A stretch of DNA of 64,000 bases from Cryptomeria japonica (GCF_030272615.1 NW_026729334.1:32001-96000); one strand, 5' to 3'. Positions 12,620 through 23,130 are shown, counted from the stretch's first letter. A program made the numbers and translations. The notes: generated by a model not told the origin, from the letters alone.

Positions 12620-12689
12620 TACATGTTTAAGACAAAATAAAATTTTTGTCTTTAATTAACGTCTTAAACATCTCTATTATATAGTAGTG
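12620..12689 (-). other. Possible CACTA-type transposon terminus
   Basis: Read on the minus strand from 12689, the sequence begins CACTACTATATAATAG. The block TGTTTAAGAC follows, and its inverted copy GTCTTAAAC lies about 30 bases further in. A CACTA start with short inverted subterminal repeats is the usual look of a CACTA transposon end. It abuts the broken edge of the LINE at 12690. I found no matching other end, so it may be a solo terminus or chance. Confidence 0.3.
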
Positions 12690-13995
12690 TCACACTAAGG
12701 AGTCTCTACCATATCTAAAAAACAACTATCTATGCTTGGTGGCATTTAAAAGTTAATCCACTTCATTAGGAGAGAGAGGAAACCCTTAAAAAAAATTCTA
12801 TGACCAACCAAATTTTGAGTCTACCTCAGAAAAGGTTACATAATCTTTAACATATATACCACAATTTGTTTTAAGTCAATCCCATGTGAATCGTATAGAA
12901 ATTAAACTATCTAGGATTGGATAAGCCCCCCAAGAATCTTCCTAGAATAAAGATGAAGAACCATCATGAACATCCCAAGAGATATAGTTAGCAACTAGAA
13001 GTATGCATTTAAGTATGAAGTTCCATATCCTAGATCCTTTAGCGAGACTAGTAATTCTTATGAAACTACTTGAAGCACCACCCACAACATATTTGGCATA
13101 CATAGGTCTAACCCATATGGCTATTGGATCTTTAGTCATCTTCCATACAAGCTTCACCCCTAGAGCTTGAATTTGTAGCTACTGGTTGCGAATGCCTAGA
13201 CCACCCAAGGCTTTTGGTCTACTAATTTTATCCCAGGCTATAAGGGCTATTCTATGCCTCTCCTTCGAGCTTTGCCAAAAGAAGTTCCTTATTTTTCGAA
13301 TTAAGAAAGAGTTCATCCCTACTATTAAGGCAAGATAAGAAAGTAGGTTAATAGGGATAGCTGAGATGACCGCTTGTAATAGAACCAATCTTTCTGCCCA
13401 TGAGAGCCATTTTCCCTTCCACAAATTGGTGCTTTACTCAAATTTCAATTTCAAGGGATCCCAGGGTTTTGCGTTTCTCAAGCCTTTATCAATCAGGATT
13501 CCAAGGTAGAAGTAGGAAGGTTGGCTTTCTTACAACCAAAGATTTTAAAATTCTATTTTTTATTGCAAGAGGAGTTGAGAAAAAATATATTTTTGATTTC
13601 TTTTGATTGGTAATTTGCCTCAAAGCCCTGCTATAAGAAAATAGAAGATCCTTAAAGTGAGTTGATTTCTTGTAGTTAGTTGCCCCCAATAGTAGTTTAT
13701 CATCAGCAAACTGCTGGTATGTTGCAAAAAAATCTCTTTCTATCTTAATTCCTGATATTAAACCTTTATTGTGTAGGTCTTTGATGGCTCTACCCAAAGC
13801 CTCTGCCATAATAATGAAAAGGAAAGGGAATAGGGGGTCTCCTTGTCTAATACCTCTCGAAGAGGGGAAATAACTTCCAGGATTATCATTGATGAGAATG
13901 GAAAATATCAGGGTTGAAATGCATTCAAAAATCCAATTAATCCAATGGTTATTAAAATCAAAGCCTTGCATAATCTTGCAAGGGAAATGTCAGTC

Positions 13996-14004
13996 AACAT
14001 TATC
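13996..14004 (+). repeat. Target-site duplication of nested insert, left
   Basis: AACATTATC here pairs with AACATTGTC at 14475-14483 (one mismatch), bounding the nested element exactly. On the LINE strand both copies fall on the codons for Asp-Asn-Val just after RT motif A. Confidence 0.65.
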
Positions 14005-14474
14005 TTGAGGTCTTGAGGATTTCGTCTCAAAATATGAATGCCCTTGTGGATTGTCTGGAGAGGAACCAATAGAACAAAGATATGGTGATAATTGATGATA
14101 TGTCAACTTCCATCTCTACTCCCCAAATTTCTAGGCAAAGAACTAGGTAGATGACCTATGATCTGGAGAAAAAGACTAAAGACATTCATCTGAAGCAGGA
14201 GAAGAAAGACCTGAGAGAAGCCACAAATTCTATCATGTTGTTGGTTAAGGATGTAGAGGAGTCCATAAATTTTTTTATCTGATATGTAATACTGGTCTTT
14301 GTTTGCCAGTCTCTCGCTAGCTCTGTGTTGTCCTTTTTCCTAGCTGTTGGTTTTTCTGGTGGTCTTTTTGCATCTTTTCTGTCTATGTTATGTTTTTTCT
14401 TGTTTCTTTCATGCTTTCTCTTCATTATGTAAGTGGGTTTCGGATCCCTTAAACCTTGATTTTCCTTAATCAAA
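14005..14474 (+). mobile_element. Nested copy of the coiled-coil LINE-like element
   Basis: This 470-bp plus-strand insert splits the minus-strand LINE reverse transcriptase. It begins in the middle of a coding frame (VLRISSQNMNALVDCLER) and continues through two TAG stops to MTYDLEKKTKDIHLKQEK and SIMLLVKDVEESINFF, ending at TGA 14280-14282. The 3' tail of about 190 bases ends GGGTTTCGG, CCC, TTTTCCTTAATC and a short A-run. This is the same tail as the element at 6831-7631. The coding part is again charged and coiled-coil-like and lies directly before the 3' tail with no RT between. LINE codons continue on both sides: motif A YDNV on one side and NVD, a stop, HF, then MQGFDFNNHW on the other. 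Confidence 0.7.
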
Positions 14475-14483
14475 AACATTGTC
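14475..14483 (+). repeat. Target-site duplication of nested insert, right
   Basis: AACATTGTC follows the short A-run of the nested element and matches 13996-14004 at eight of nine positions. Confidence 0.65.
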
Positions 14484-16162
14484 ATAATCCTCAGAGATAT
14501 CCAATTTTATAACCATCCCAACTCTGTTAGTGGATTGAAGAGAGTGTATCACTTCTTGGGCAACAATCACACCATCTAAGATTGATCTACCTTGCACAAA
14601 ACCTATATGCTCTTCTATGATAATCTTGTCCATCAAGGGTTTGAGTCTATTAGTGTGAACCTTAGAAAGGATTTTGTAAATAGTATTGTAGAGAGAAATT
14701 GGTTTGAAGTCACCCAACTTTGCTGCTTTCTCTTTTTTTGGGATAAGGGCAATAAAAGTCTTATTAATTTCCTTGAGACTATGGCCTGATTTTCTTGAGA
14801 ACTCAAGTGCCTCCACTTGATCCCGCCCAGTAACTTGCCAACACTTTTTATAAAAACTAGTTGGGAATCCATTAGGGCTAGGAGCTTTAATAGAGGGGAG
14901 TTGGTTAACGGCAACTGTGACTTCCTCCAATGAGAAGCTTTCATTTAACCACCTATTTTGATTCTCTGTTATTATTTTAGGAATAACTAAGAGAAATTTG
15001 TTCTGCTCCTTTAAATCAAAGCCTTCCTTGTTATTAAGGAGGCTCGAAAAAAACTAGATAATTTCATACAGGATGCTATTTGTTTCCTCTAGAACCTGAT
15101 TACCCTGAACCTCTATTCTATCAGTTCTGTTAATGGATCTTCTATGTCTAGTGACATTATGAACGAATCTTGTATTCTTGTCTCCATCTTGTAATCAATT
15201 CTCCCTAGACTTCTATTTCTAAATTTTCACTTATTTGGATAAAATATCTTCATAATCTGCTAATAACTCCCTTTCTTTCAAAATTTTTGCTTGATTCATG
15301 TTATTCTTAATAAGTTTCTCATTTAGCTCCTCCAATTGATTTTCTAAGTGTTTCTTGGATTCAAAGATATTCTTGAAGTTCTTAGCATTCTATTCTAGTA
15401 ACTTACATTTGATATATTTTTAAATCTAAAAGGGGGTTTAGAGACAGTAGGAGGACCTTGGAAGTTGAGCTAAAAAGGAAAATGGTCAGACCAAGAGCAA
15501 GGAATAACTCTACAATCAAAGGTGAAAGGAAAAGAGGAACAATCTCCTAGCCAAAAAAAAACCTGTCAATCTTTTCTGCAATATTGCTAAACTCTAGCCT
15601 TTTATTATTCCAACTGTAAGAATCTCCTAACTCAACTTCAAGAAAACCATTCCTATCCACCCAGTCATTGAGTTATTGTTGAGACCTACCAAACCTAAGT
15701 ATAGCACCTCTCTTTTTTTGTAAACTTTTGATTGCATTGAAGTCCCTTCCTATAAATAGATTCTCATTCTACAAATGACAGATCACTTCAATGAAATCCA
15801 ACCAAAATGCTTGTTTAAGTGAAGGAGAGGTTGGACCATAGACATTGATCAAAAGAAAGGAAAATTTGGAGGAAAAATCATTACAGATACCAAAATCAAA
15901 AATTTATTAGAAGCTAGCCTCTCAATCTGGACTATTGAAGGTTTCCATAGTAAGAGAAGACCCCCTGATGCACCTTTTGCCTCTATTATTTCCAATTTAT
16001 AGTCTTCATATTGACTACCAATGTATTGGCCAAAGAATTCTGACTGGGGAATATTGAGTTTTATTTCTTGGAGCACATCCACATTGATCAAAAGAAGCCT
16101 TTTGTTGATCAAGCATTTCTAGTTAGGGGCATTATTTCCCCTAACATTCCAAGATAGGATTT

Positions 16163-16320
16163 TCATTTTCTTTTAGGAGGGACTGAGCCCTTCCTTACTT
16201 TCAACATTTCAATGATTTTAATATGACCATCATCCTCTCCATCCATGGATCTATGGTCACTTAAGGACTTTCTTCCTTTCTTGGGAGAGGTAAAACCAAA
16301 GTCATTCTAAATTTTGACAA
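16163..16320 (-). pseudogene. LINE ORF1, C-terminal end
   Basis: Directly upstream of ORF2 on the minus strand a frame reads FGFTSPKKGRKSLSDHRS, then an acidic stretch with MDGEDDGHIKIIEM, then VRKGSVPPKRK and TGA at 16163-16165. The basic tail suits the nucleic-acid-binding C-terminus of plant LINE ORF1. The stop overlaps the ORF2 start as ATGA, which would suit translation of ORF2 by termination-reinitiation. There is one TAG near the start of the visible part; the rest of ORF1 is absent. Confidence 0.6.
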
Positions 16321-16610
16321 AGGCAATGTAGTGGTATTTATAACAAGAAATATTATGTCACCAACATGTTAGACCATTTATCTAATGGTGGTAGATATAG
16401 AACACTTCCTAAGACACCTATTTTTTATTACGGTTTTTGCCTTTTCTATGCTATATTTATGCATGCTTTCTTATATTATTGTAGAGCTGTTAGAAGGGAG
16501 CAATGGAAACTTTGTAATACACTAATAAATCTACAACATTTAATAATTTTGATTTACTCAAATTTATTTTTTGATTTCTTTGTGAAAAATGGAATTGCAT
16601 TTTTTTCCCT

Positions 16611-16612
<2 letters not shown>

Positions 16613-16654
<42 letters not shown>

Positions 16655-16660
16655 CATACA
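16613..16660 (+). repeat. (TA)n microsatellite
   Basis: About 17 TA dinucleotides run without interruption, then pass into ATACATATACATACACAC. Open frames that read IYIYIYIY across it are artefacts of the repeat. Confidence 0.9.
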
Positions 16661-16821
16661 CACTTTTGGTTTCTTGTTTTTTTACATTGCAAAATTTACA
16701 AAGTGAAATGTAAATGTAATTATTATCTAGTTTTTGTAGATCTTATTTGTATTGTTTTATTTATTTTTCTTTAAAAGAGGGTTTTACACTAAAAAAAAAA
16801 GGTCATTAGATCTTTTTTGGT

Positions 16822-16900
16822 AAATATTTAAACTGCTCATGGAATTTAAAGCTTCTTTCATTATTTTAAACGTGCTCATAGAATTTAATGATTCTTTGAT
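16822..16900 (+). repeat. Degenerate 40-bp tandem pair
   Basis: Two adjacent units share TTTAAACxTGCTCAT, then GAATTTAA and TTCTTT. The repeat creates an internal repetition (ESLNSMS, EALNSMS) in a minus-strand frame, but that frame shows no other coding sign. Confidence 0.55.
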
Positions 16901-17179
16901 TATTTCAATTATTTTAAATGTATAATCAATGTTTGTTTGGGTCATGATTAATCCTTTCATTATGTTTGGAATTAATGTTAAGTTTTGTTTAGGAGTTATT
17001 GTAGTCATTTTTTCCTTTTAACTTTAACAAAGACATTCTTTTTCAATGTCATTTTTTAAAGGTGTTATTTTGTTTCTTAGAATTTTATTTTAAAAATAAT
17101 AATATTAAAATTTTAATACTATAATAATAAAAGTATAAGATAATATTAATTCTAGTATAATAATAAGATAATATTAATT

Positions 17180-17190
17180 AAAATATAATA
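17180..17190 (+). repeat. Candidate LINE target-site duplication, left
   Basis: AAAATATAATA at 17180-17190 recurs at 21506-21516, just past the A-rich tail of the LINE. LINE target sites favour such A-rich runs. The string is low in complexity, so chance similarity in this AT-rich flank remains possible. Confidence 0.5.
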
Positions 17191-17199
17191 ATGAAAGGG

Positions 17200-17265
17200 C
17201 ACTCCCTAAATAAAAAGAAAGGTAGGCCCGTGGGCTCCAAAAACAAGAAGAAATCTAGTGACTAG
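17200..17265 (+). pseudogene. LINE ORF1, C-terminal tail
   Basis: An open frame reads NKKKGRPVGSKNKKKSSD and stops at TAG 17263-17265. GRPVGSKNKKK resembles an AT-hook-like basic tail seen at the end of plant LINE ORF1 proteins. Only two bases separate its stop from the ORF2 ATG at 17268. The rest of ORF1 was lost by 5' truncation. Confidence 0.6.
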
Positions 17266-17267
17266 CA

Positions 17268-20200
17268 ATGATCTCCCTACCAACCCCCCTCAAATCCTCC
17301 ACTTTGATGAAATACATATCGTGGAACATTCGAGGCCTTGAGTCACCTGATAGGAAATTTGTTATTAAAATATTTCTGGAGCATCATAAAAACTTAGATT
17401 TTCTGATGTTACAAGAACTTAAATTTGTTGGGTTCTCCCTTGACACCACACTTGACTTCATTTGGCGAGATGCAATCAAATTCTATACCAACCACCTAAG
17501 AGGAAAAGGAGGATTTGGTCTTCTTATCGCCCCTAAATGGACAATGTACCTCAAGGATAAAGGGACCTCACCCTGTAATAGAGTAGCTTGGGTTACCTTA
17601 GATATTAAGGGTTCTTGCTTTGGCATATGCTCCATTTATGCATCTAACGATTATAAGGAAAGAATATCCCTCTAGAATTGGCTAACTTCCCTCCCAAATA
17701 TCCCCTAGATCATAGTAGGGGATTTTAATATGATTGAATCTCAGAATGACAAGGCTGGGGGACTTCCGTTTGAATGGAAAAACTCAGAAAGACCTCACTG
17801 GGATAGGTTGAAACAACACCTTCAATTGTTTGACCCCTTGGAAGGCACTAAACCTGACACCCCTAACCTATGGCACACTTGGTGTAACTTTTAGTAAAAC
17901 ACTAATAGGATCTACTCCAGGCTAGATAGATTCTATGCTAATAAGGACTTTTTCTCCTTTCCCCAAATCAATTTGGGAATGTGGTTGCAGTCTTACCAAC
18001 TACCCTGTCTAACCACTTCCCCATTTTAGCCAATATTAACATCAGGAACTCCATTGCCCCTAGCCATCCTCGCAATAAGAAATTCTTTCTTAACACCTCC
18101 TTGTTGCAAGATGAGGATGTCCTAAATGCCATCAAACTAATTAGACTCTTCAACTGGCAGCCACATTTCCCCAAATCCCACATGCTCAAATGGTAGAGGA
18201 ACATTTCCTCCTGTCAGAATCTTCTCCAAACCATTGGCCAAAAAAAATCCACGGACTTTAGATTCATAGAAAAAACTCTTACCCATCGGCTTCACTCCCT
18301 AGAACATGAAATTCAACTTCAGCCTTCTTCTCTGACCTTGGCCAAAAAGGTCTCTGAGGCTAGAGATATCCTCAAGAAACATCAGTAGGTTAAAATCAGA
18401 GGTGCCTTCATCCAAGCCTGCAACCACTGGCTCCAGTTTGGTGATAAGGGCTCCAAAATATTCTTTAATCTATTTAAACAAAAATAGACCAGGAAAAAAA
18501 TAGATAGAATAACTATAGATGATAAAGAACTCTTGGATATAAATGACATCAAACAAGCCTTTGAAGTATTTTACAAGACTCTGTTTACCTCTGAGGATAA
18601 TGAGTCCTCAACAGAGGCCCATACCAAATGTAGGACCATTCTTCCTAATAGAATCTCTGAGGACGAAGCCAACCTCCTTAAAGCTAAGATAACTGTGCAA
18701 GAAATCAAGGATGCCATTAAGGCTCTCAAGGATAGCAAGGCCCCAAGCCTTGATGGTCTTCCTGCTAAATTCTACAAAACTAACATTGACTGGATCTCCA
18801 ACAACCTATTTGACATCTATAATGAAGCCCTTTCCACTGGCACCCTGGGGGAGTTCATAAATAGGGGTATTATTAAGCTTATTCCAAAAGAAGGGGACAA
18901 AGCCCTAATTAAAAATTAGAGGCCAATTACTCTCCTCAATGTCTCCTACAAAATCCTGGCTAAAGCCTTAGCCTCTTTCCTTGAAAAGATCCTCCCCAAA
19001 TTCATCTGCTCCACCCAAACAGGCTTGATTAGAGGCAGATACATCTTGGAGAACCTTGTAATGAATTGGGAGTCCATGGAATGGGCCAGAACCTCAAACC
19101 AAGATGCTGCCATGTTCCTTGTCGACTTTGAGAAAGCATATGACAGGGTGGAGTGGGACTTCATCGTCATGATTCTCTCAGCCTTTGGCTTTCCTAGAGA
19201 GTTCTATGACTATGTTCGAATCCTCCTCAAGGATTCATCTGCCCTGGTTGAAGTCAATGGGGCCCTTTCCCAGCCTATTCCCCTATCTAGATCAATTATG
19301 CAGGGCTGCCCCCTTGCCCCTGCTCTATTTGTCATTGCTTCCGATGCCCTGTATTATCTCCTTAGAGATGACACCCTATCCCCCCGTGTCCAAGGCATTA
19401 CTATGTCGGATGACTCTGAACTGATCAACATCTAGTTTGCTAATGACACCTCACTCTTCCTGAAGCTCTCAAAGCACAATATTGATTCCCTTAATCAAAA
19501 ACTTGACATTTTTGGTAGAACTTCTGGAGCCCGGATATCTAACACCAAATCCATTTTACTTGGATGGAAAGATAATCCTCTGAACTGGCTTCACCAGTTT
19601 GGCTATGCGTGGGGAGGACCTAATAAATTAGCTCGTTATCTTGGCATCCCCTTCTCTGTATCTCCCTCTCTTAAGGACATGTGGGCTAGGTCAAGGGAAA
19701 GATAGACAGTAAACTCAACAAGTGGGACAATAGGGTCCTCTCCCTTGCTGGCAGGATTCAAGTCTACTAAAAAATCCTATCTTCATACAACATCTACTAC
19801 TCCTCAGTATGGATGTTCAGTAATTACCAATTCTTTGAAATCCAAAAGGCCATTAGACGGTTCCTATGGTTTGACGGGAAGGGTAAAAGGAAAGCTCACG
19901 TGGTCAAGTGGTCATGGTGCCACTAGGATAAAAAACTGGGTGGGCTGGGCCTCAAGGATCTTAGGCTGCAAGGTATCTCCCTTGCTACCAAATGGATATT
20001 TCAATCACTAGAAGGACAAGAACCCTTGAAAATCCTCATTAGAAACAACATACAAAAACAGTGTTCCCAAAAATGCCAAAACTTGGAAAGCCCTCCCTTT
20101 CGGTGACTTAATTGCAGGCGGTTTCCCTATGTCTGTCCAAGGCAACTGGGTGTTTAAATCCATCTGGAAAGCCTGGGAGCATGTGTGTGGTCTCATTAAA

Positions 20201-21327
20201 AATTCGAGCATCAATTGTTACAATACCCTACATGGTGAAAGGTCAATATGGTGGAACCTGCATCATAACTCCAAACCCCTTGCTTTAACCCAAGGTTGCT
20301 CTGCTAAGCATTGGCATAATAAAGGAATCAAGTACATTATGGATATTCTAGAACATGATAACCTTATCAGCTAGGAGGCTCTTGGCACTAAATATGATCT
20401 CCCTGCATCGCATAAGAAGACATACAATATGATTAAAAATGCTTGCGCTCCCTTTGATCTCCCTAAAAACACCCAAGTAGATGTCCATAGGTACCTTACA
20501 TTCCTATGGAAGGATGGCTCCACCCTCCCTTAGATCAAAGCCAAATCTATCTATACCCTGCTCAACAGTGATACCACATGGTAGTCAAACACATCAACAC
20601 TCTGTGGTATGTTAACCATTCCCCCCACACTGGGTAGAAAATGTTTGAAAAGCTCTTGCGGTCCCCCATTCCCCCTAAGATCAAATGTTTCAGATGGCAA
20701 TTTATGTTGGATAGATTACCTACTAGGAATAAATCGGTTGCATATGACCGGTGTTCTGTCTGCAAAAAACCTGAGACCACACGTCACATCTTCTTTGACT
20801 GCCCCTTTGCTAGAGAAATTTGGCTTCTGTTTGGAATTGCTATCACAAAATCTGTTTTCACTCATGATATAGTTACTGGTTTTATTCATGGACTGAGGAA
20901 GGATACTAATCTAGTTTGGAAAATTTTATCTTCTTACATTCTCTGGTTTATTTGGAAACTTAGAAATGAGGAGAAGTTCCAAGGCATTACAAGGGATCGT
21001 ACTGAGTTTTTTAAAAAACTCACAAATTATAAAATTGTTGTGCAGGTCTATTTTCTGATGAACCTCGAGAGAAACAAGCTACTGCGATTTCTGAAAGATG
21101 GCAGAGCAACCATGTTTGTCTATGAGATGCAAGATGGGTATGAATGGGCTAGGCTCACTGAGAACCAAGTCTCCTTTGACAAGGTAGTGAAGAAACTGAT
21201 AAAGGATCTACAGGACATCAGGCCTCCTCCCTTCAACAGGATTGAGATGTGCTTCCAGATCCTAGCAAGAAAGAAGGTGGTTTGGATGGAAGGAGAACAA
21301 GGCTGGACCACGTGGCTGGAGGACTAG
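17268..21327 (+). pseudogene. LINE ORF2: endonuclease, RT, zf-RVT
   Basis: The endonuclease starts MKYISWNIRGLESP at 17310 and keeps MLQELKF, GGFGLLIAPKW and VGDFNMIES. RT blocks are SKAPSLDGLPAKFYK, RPITLLNVSYKILAKA, TGLIRGRYILENL, motif A FLVDFEKAYDRVEWDF and motif B GCPLAPALFVIASDAL. Motif C reads FAND instead of FADD, so the first active-site Asp is lost. The thumb includes KLNKWDNRVLSLAGRI and KKLGGLGLKDLRLQGISLA. The zf-RVT zinc motif RCSVCKKPETTRHIFFDC (C-x2-C-x7-H-x4-C) lies at about 20750-20805. A charged C-terminal tail ends WTTWLED at TAG 21325-21327. By hand I count 15 in-frame stops, 13 TAG and 2 TAA, plus several frameshifts (near 17950, 19690, 20100 and 20600). No RNase H domain follows the zf-RVT. 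Confidence 0.85.
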
Positions 21328-21505
21328 GATGAGGTTCTCCAAGAGTGATTTACTCTACTATGTCTCCTTTTTTTGGTTAAAAGAGTTAATTGTATATAAC
21401 CCTCTCTCTGGCTCCTCATTTTGGCGGTTGAGGCCCTGCCCCCCGCTCCCTAATCTTGTATAAACTCTTGGTCTATTTTTTTGGACTCTCGATATCTAAT
21501 ATAAA

Positions 21506-21516
21506 AAAATATAATA
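21506..21516 (+). repeat. Candidate LINE target-site duplication, right
   Basis: AAAATATAATA matches 17180-17190 exactly and follows the terminal A-run of the LINE. Confidence 0.5.
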
Positions 21517-21619
21517 TATTAATTTTTATTATATATCATAATAAAGATAGTCTAAGATGTCATTAAAATTAAATAATAATAATAATTATATAAGCTAATA
21601 TAATAATATAATATTAATA

Positions 21620-22069
21620 AAATGGGTAAATATTAATTTTGATGGGGCATCGTGAGGGAACCCAAGGATTTCAGGAGTAGGGTGTATTGCAAGAAATGAG
21701 GAATGCAAAGTCTTGGCCAAAGACACACAACACTTACCATAAGGAACAATAAATGAAGTAGAGGAAAAAGTGGCACAATTGGCCATTACATTGGTAAAAA
21801 ATCTTTTGATGACAAGATTACACTTGAAAGGGGAATTAAAAATTATAATGGATGCAGTTGCGAAAGAGACCTCACATTGTTGGAGAATTAAAAAAATAAT
21901 CCAAATTGTTGGTGAAAGAATTAAAATTTTGCAAGATTTTAAAATTTCACATATTCGAAGAGAAGGAAATTTAGAGGTTGATGTTTCATCCAATGTGGGA
22001 TGTGATTTAGATTTCCATGCAATAAAGTGGTGGGAAGGAGGTGGGGTACACGTGGATTGTACCGTCTGA
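21620..22069 (+). pseudogene. RNase H domain of a second LINE
   Basis: One unbroken frame reads WVNINFDGAS, a TGA in place of Arg, GNP, then ISGVGCIARNEECKVLA, NEVEEKVAQLAITL, LKGELKIIMDAVAKETSH, ISHIRREGNLEVDVSSN and a TGA stop after VHVDCTV. This is the plant LINE RNase H (RVT_3) pattern: NFDGAS supplies the first catalytic Asp, E in NEVEEK the Glu, D in IIMDAV the second Asp, and D in EVDVSS the last. There are two internal stops (TGA and TAA) and no frameshift. The upstream RT and zf-RVT are absent, and the sequence starts at an A/T-only stretch after the plus-strand LINE, which belongs to a different family. It would degrade the RNA of the RNA/DNA hybrid during retrotransposition. Confidence 0.75.
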
Positions 22070-23130
22070 ATTCAATAATTCCTTTTTTTTAAATAGTCTC
22101 ATGTGACGACATGTATGTCATTCCATTTCGAGATGATATTGGGCTAGCTTCTGACGCATATTTAATGTGCTAGGATTTGGTGCACCACCAAACTCTACTT
22201 GTAGATCGACATGGCATCTTCTCATGGGGCGTGAGGAAGTGACATGAAATATGCATTGATGGTTTTTACAAGGGCCAAAGGAGGGCGTCCCTGAAATGAG
22301 GGTGCATTAATAGCAATCTTTGATGTTACTGTAAGACATGGCCTTTTAAAATCAAGTGGGTGGGTGAGTTGGCATTTAATCATAAATTTTGAGAGGAACT
22401 ATCTAGAGGGCATCAAAAGGCAAGAGATATAATTTATAGGTGACACTCATGGAAGTAAATTTTTCACTTCACTAAATAAAACAATAGTTGAGATTTTTGG
22501 GGATGGTCTCCAAGAGGAGACTTGGAGGCATTTTTTAAGTGTCATGATGATTTGTTCCTGTAAATTATTGAAACCCTATTCGGAGAGGAATATCTTCTCT
22601 CTAATTTTTTTTATTATATCGACATGTACACCATCTATATGATGGTGGCATGCGGTTTGCAATTTGGGACGAAGGACGAGGTGGTGTGGGTTGCCAAGGT
22701 GTGTGCCAAATCATTTGTCATGTTGTTTAACTTCTTTGATGGCTTGAGTTTTGGTGTGTTGAGGGTTATGGCACCCCTTTGGTGAAGGGATAATAACAGA
22801 TAATATCAATGCAAAATTCAGGCCCTTTATGCTATGGTGTGATGGTGTGGACCGAGAGACAAGGATGGAGGAAGCTCATCCAGGTTGGGAAAACTTGAAG
22901 GACTACCTCTGAGAAAAACAGGTGGAGTTGCAAGAAGCCAGGAAAGCCAAGAAGGACACAGCCAAGAGGACAAAATTTTCTCCTAAAGATTACTAGATCA
23001 ACGACCCAAGCAAGAAAAATTCAAACTTTGAAAGTTTAAGTTTAATCTATTTTTCGTAATAGTTTCTGTTAAAGGTTTATATTTGGACTCTGTATGGGAT
23101 GGTAACATGTCATAAATTTGGGGGTGAAAC
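22070..23130 (+). pseudogene. Decayed 3' region after LINE RNase H, with coding-like tail
   Basis: This stretch is less AT-rich than its flanks. A frame at about 22787-23050 reads GIITDNINAKFRPFMLWCDG, then ETRMEEAHPGWENLKDYL, EKQVELQEARKAKKDTAKR and TKFSPKDY, with only a TGA (for Arg) and a TAG (for Gln) inside. The charged helix resembles the C-terminal parts of other LINE proteins here, but I do not recognise it as a named domain. It may be the end of the same ORF2 or a separate ORF. It fades into pure AT at about 23240. Confidence 0.4.

Larger units (their letters stand above)
12700..16166 (-). pseudogene. LINE ORF2: endonuclease and reverse transcriptase
   Basis: The start is ATG at 16164-16166, beginning MKILSWNVRGNN, the usual plant LINE endonuclease start. 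Endonuclease blocks include VLQEIKL (the catalytic Glu region), then INVYGPTSPSLKQAFW and IGRDFNAI (normally GDFN), down to about 15550. RT blocks are IKAPSPNGFPTSFYKK, FKPISLYNTIYKI, IGFVQGRSILDG and motif A KLDISEDYDNV (14930-14470). Then, beyond the nested insert, come motif B SRGIRQGDPLFPFLF and motif C QQFADDKLLLG (13971-13600), with both active-site Asp kept. Thumb sequences WLSWAERLVLLQAVI and ALGGLGIRNQ (13424-13179) follow, then the linker to 12700. ORF2 proteins nick target DNA and copy the element RNA. Stops, frameshifts, the insert and the lost C-terminus make this copy inactive. Confidence 0.8.
12690..16330 (-). mobile_element. L1-type LINE, minus strand, 3'-truncated
   Basis: In order on the minus strand are the C-terminal end of ORF1, then ORF2 with endonuclease, reverse transcriptase and the start of the zf-RVT linker. 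The element stops at 12690 within the segment that normally reads DSLVW, before the zf-RVT zinc motif, so its 3' end is missing. A second retroelement is nested in the RT domain at 14005-14474. Many in-frame stops and a few frameshifts show it is dead. The family is the common plant L1 lineage. It differs from the plus-strand LINE at 17.2 kb in sequence and in its ORF1/ORF2 junction. Confidence 0.8.
16331..17179. other. AT-rich spacer with simple repeats
   Basis: No gene is recognised. It holds an (AT)n run at about 16613-16647 followed by a short (AC/AT) stretch, and a degenerate tandem pair at 16822-16900. From about 17080 it becomes almost pure A/T up to the LINE insertion site. Confidence 0.6.
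17191..21505 (+). mobile_element. L1-type LINE, plus strand, nearly full ORF2 and 3' end
   Basis: The element keeps the last codons of ORF1, the whole of ORF2 and a 3' untranslated tail of about 180 bases ending in ATAAAAAAA. It begins abruptly in ORF1, so it is 5'-truncated. A candidate 11-bp target-site duplication flanks it. It is noticeably richer in GC than the A/T-only flanks. Stops and several frameshifts make it dead, but ORF2 can be followed end to end. Confidence 0.85.

Noticed and set aside
9964-12689. Search for a second CACTA end upstream
   Set aside because: CACTAG at 9964 is not followed by the CACTACTA-type terminus or the TTTAAGAC motif.
14186-14485. Minus-strand basic frame of 99 codons inside the LINE
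   Set aside because: It lies antisense to the nested plus-strand element, whose own frame and tail explain the sequence.
16589-16774. Open frame rich in Ile and Tyr
   Set aside because: It is produced by the (TA)n microsatellite and lacks any other coding sign.
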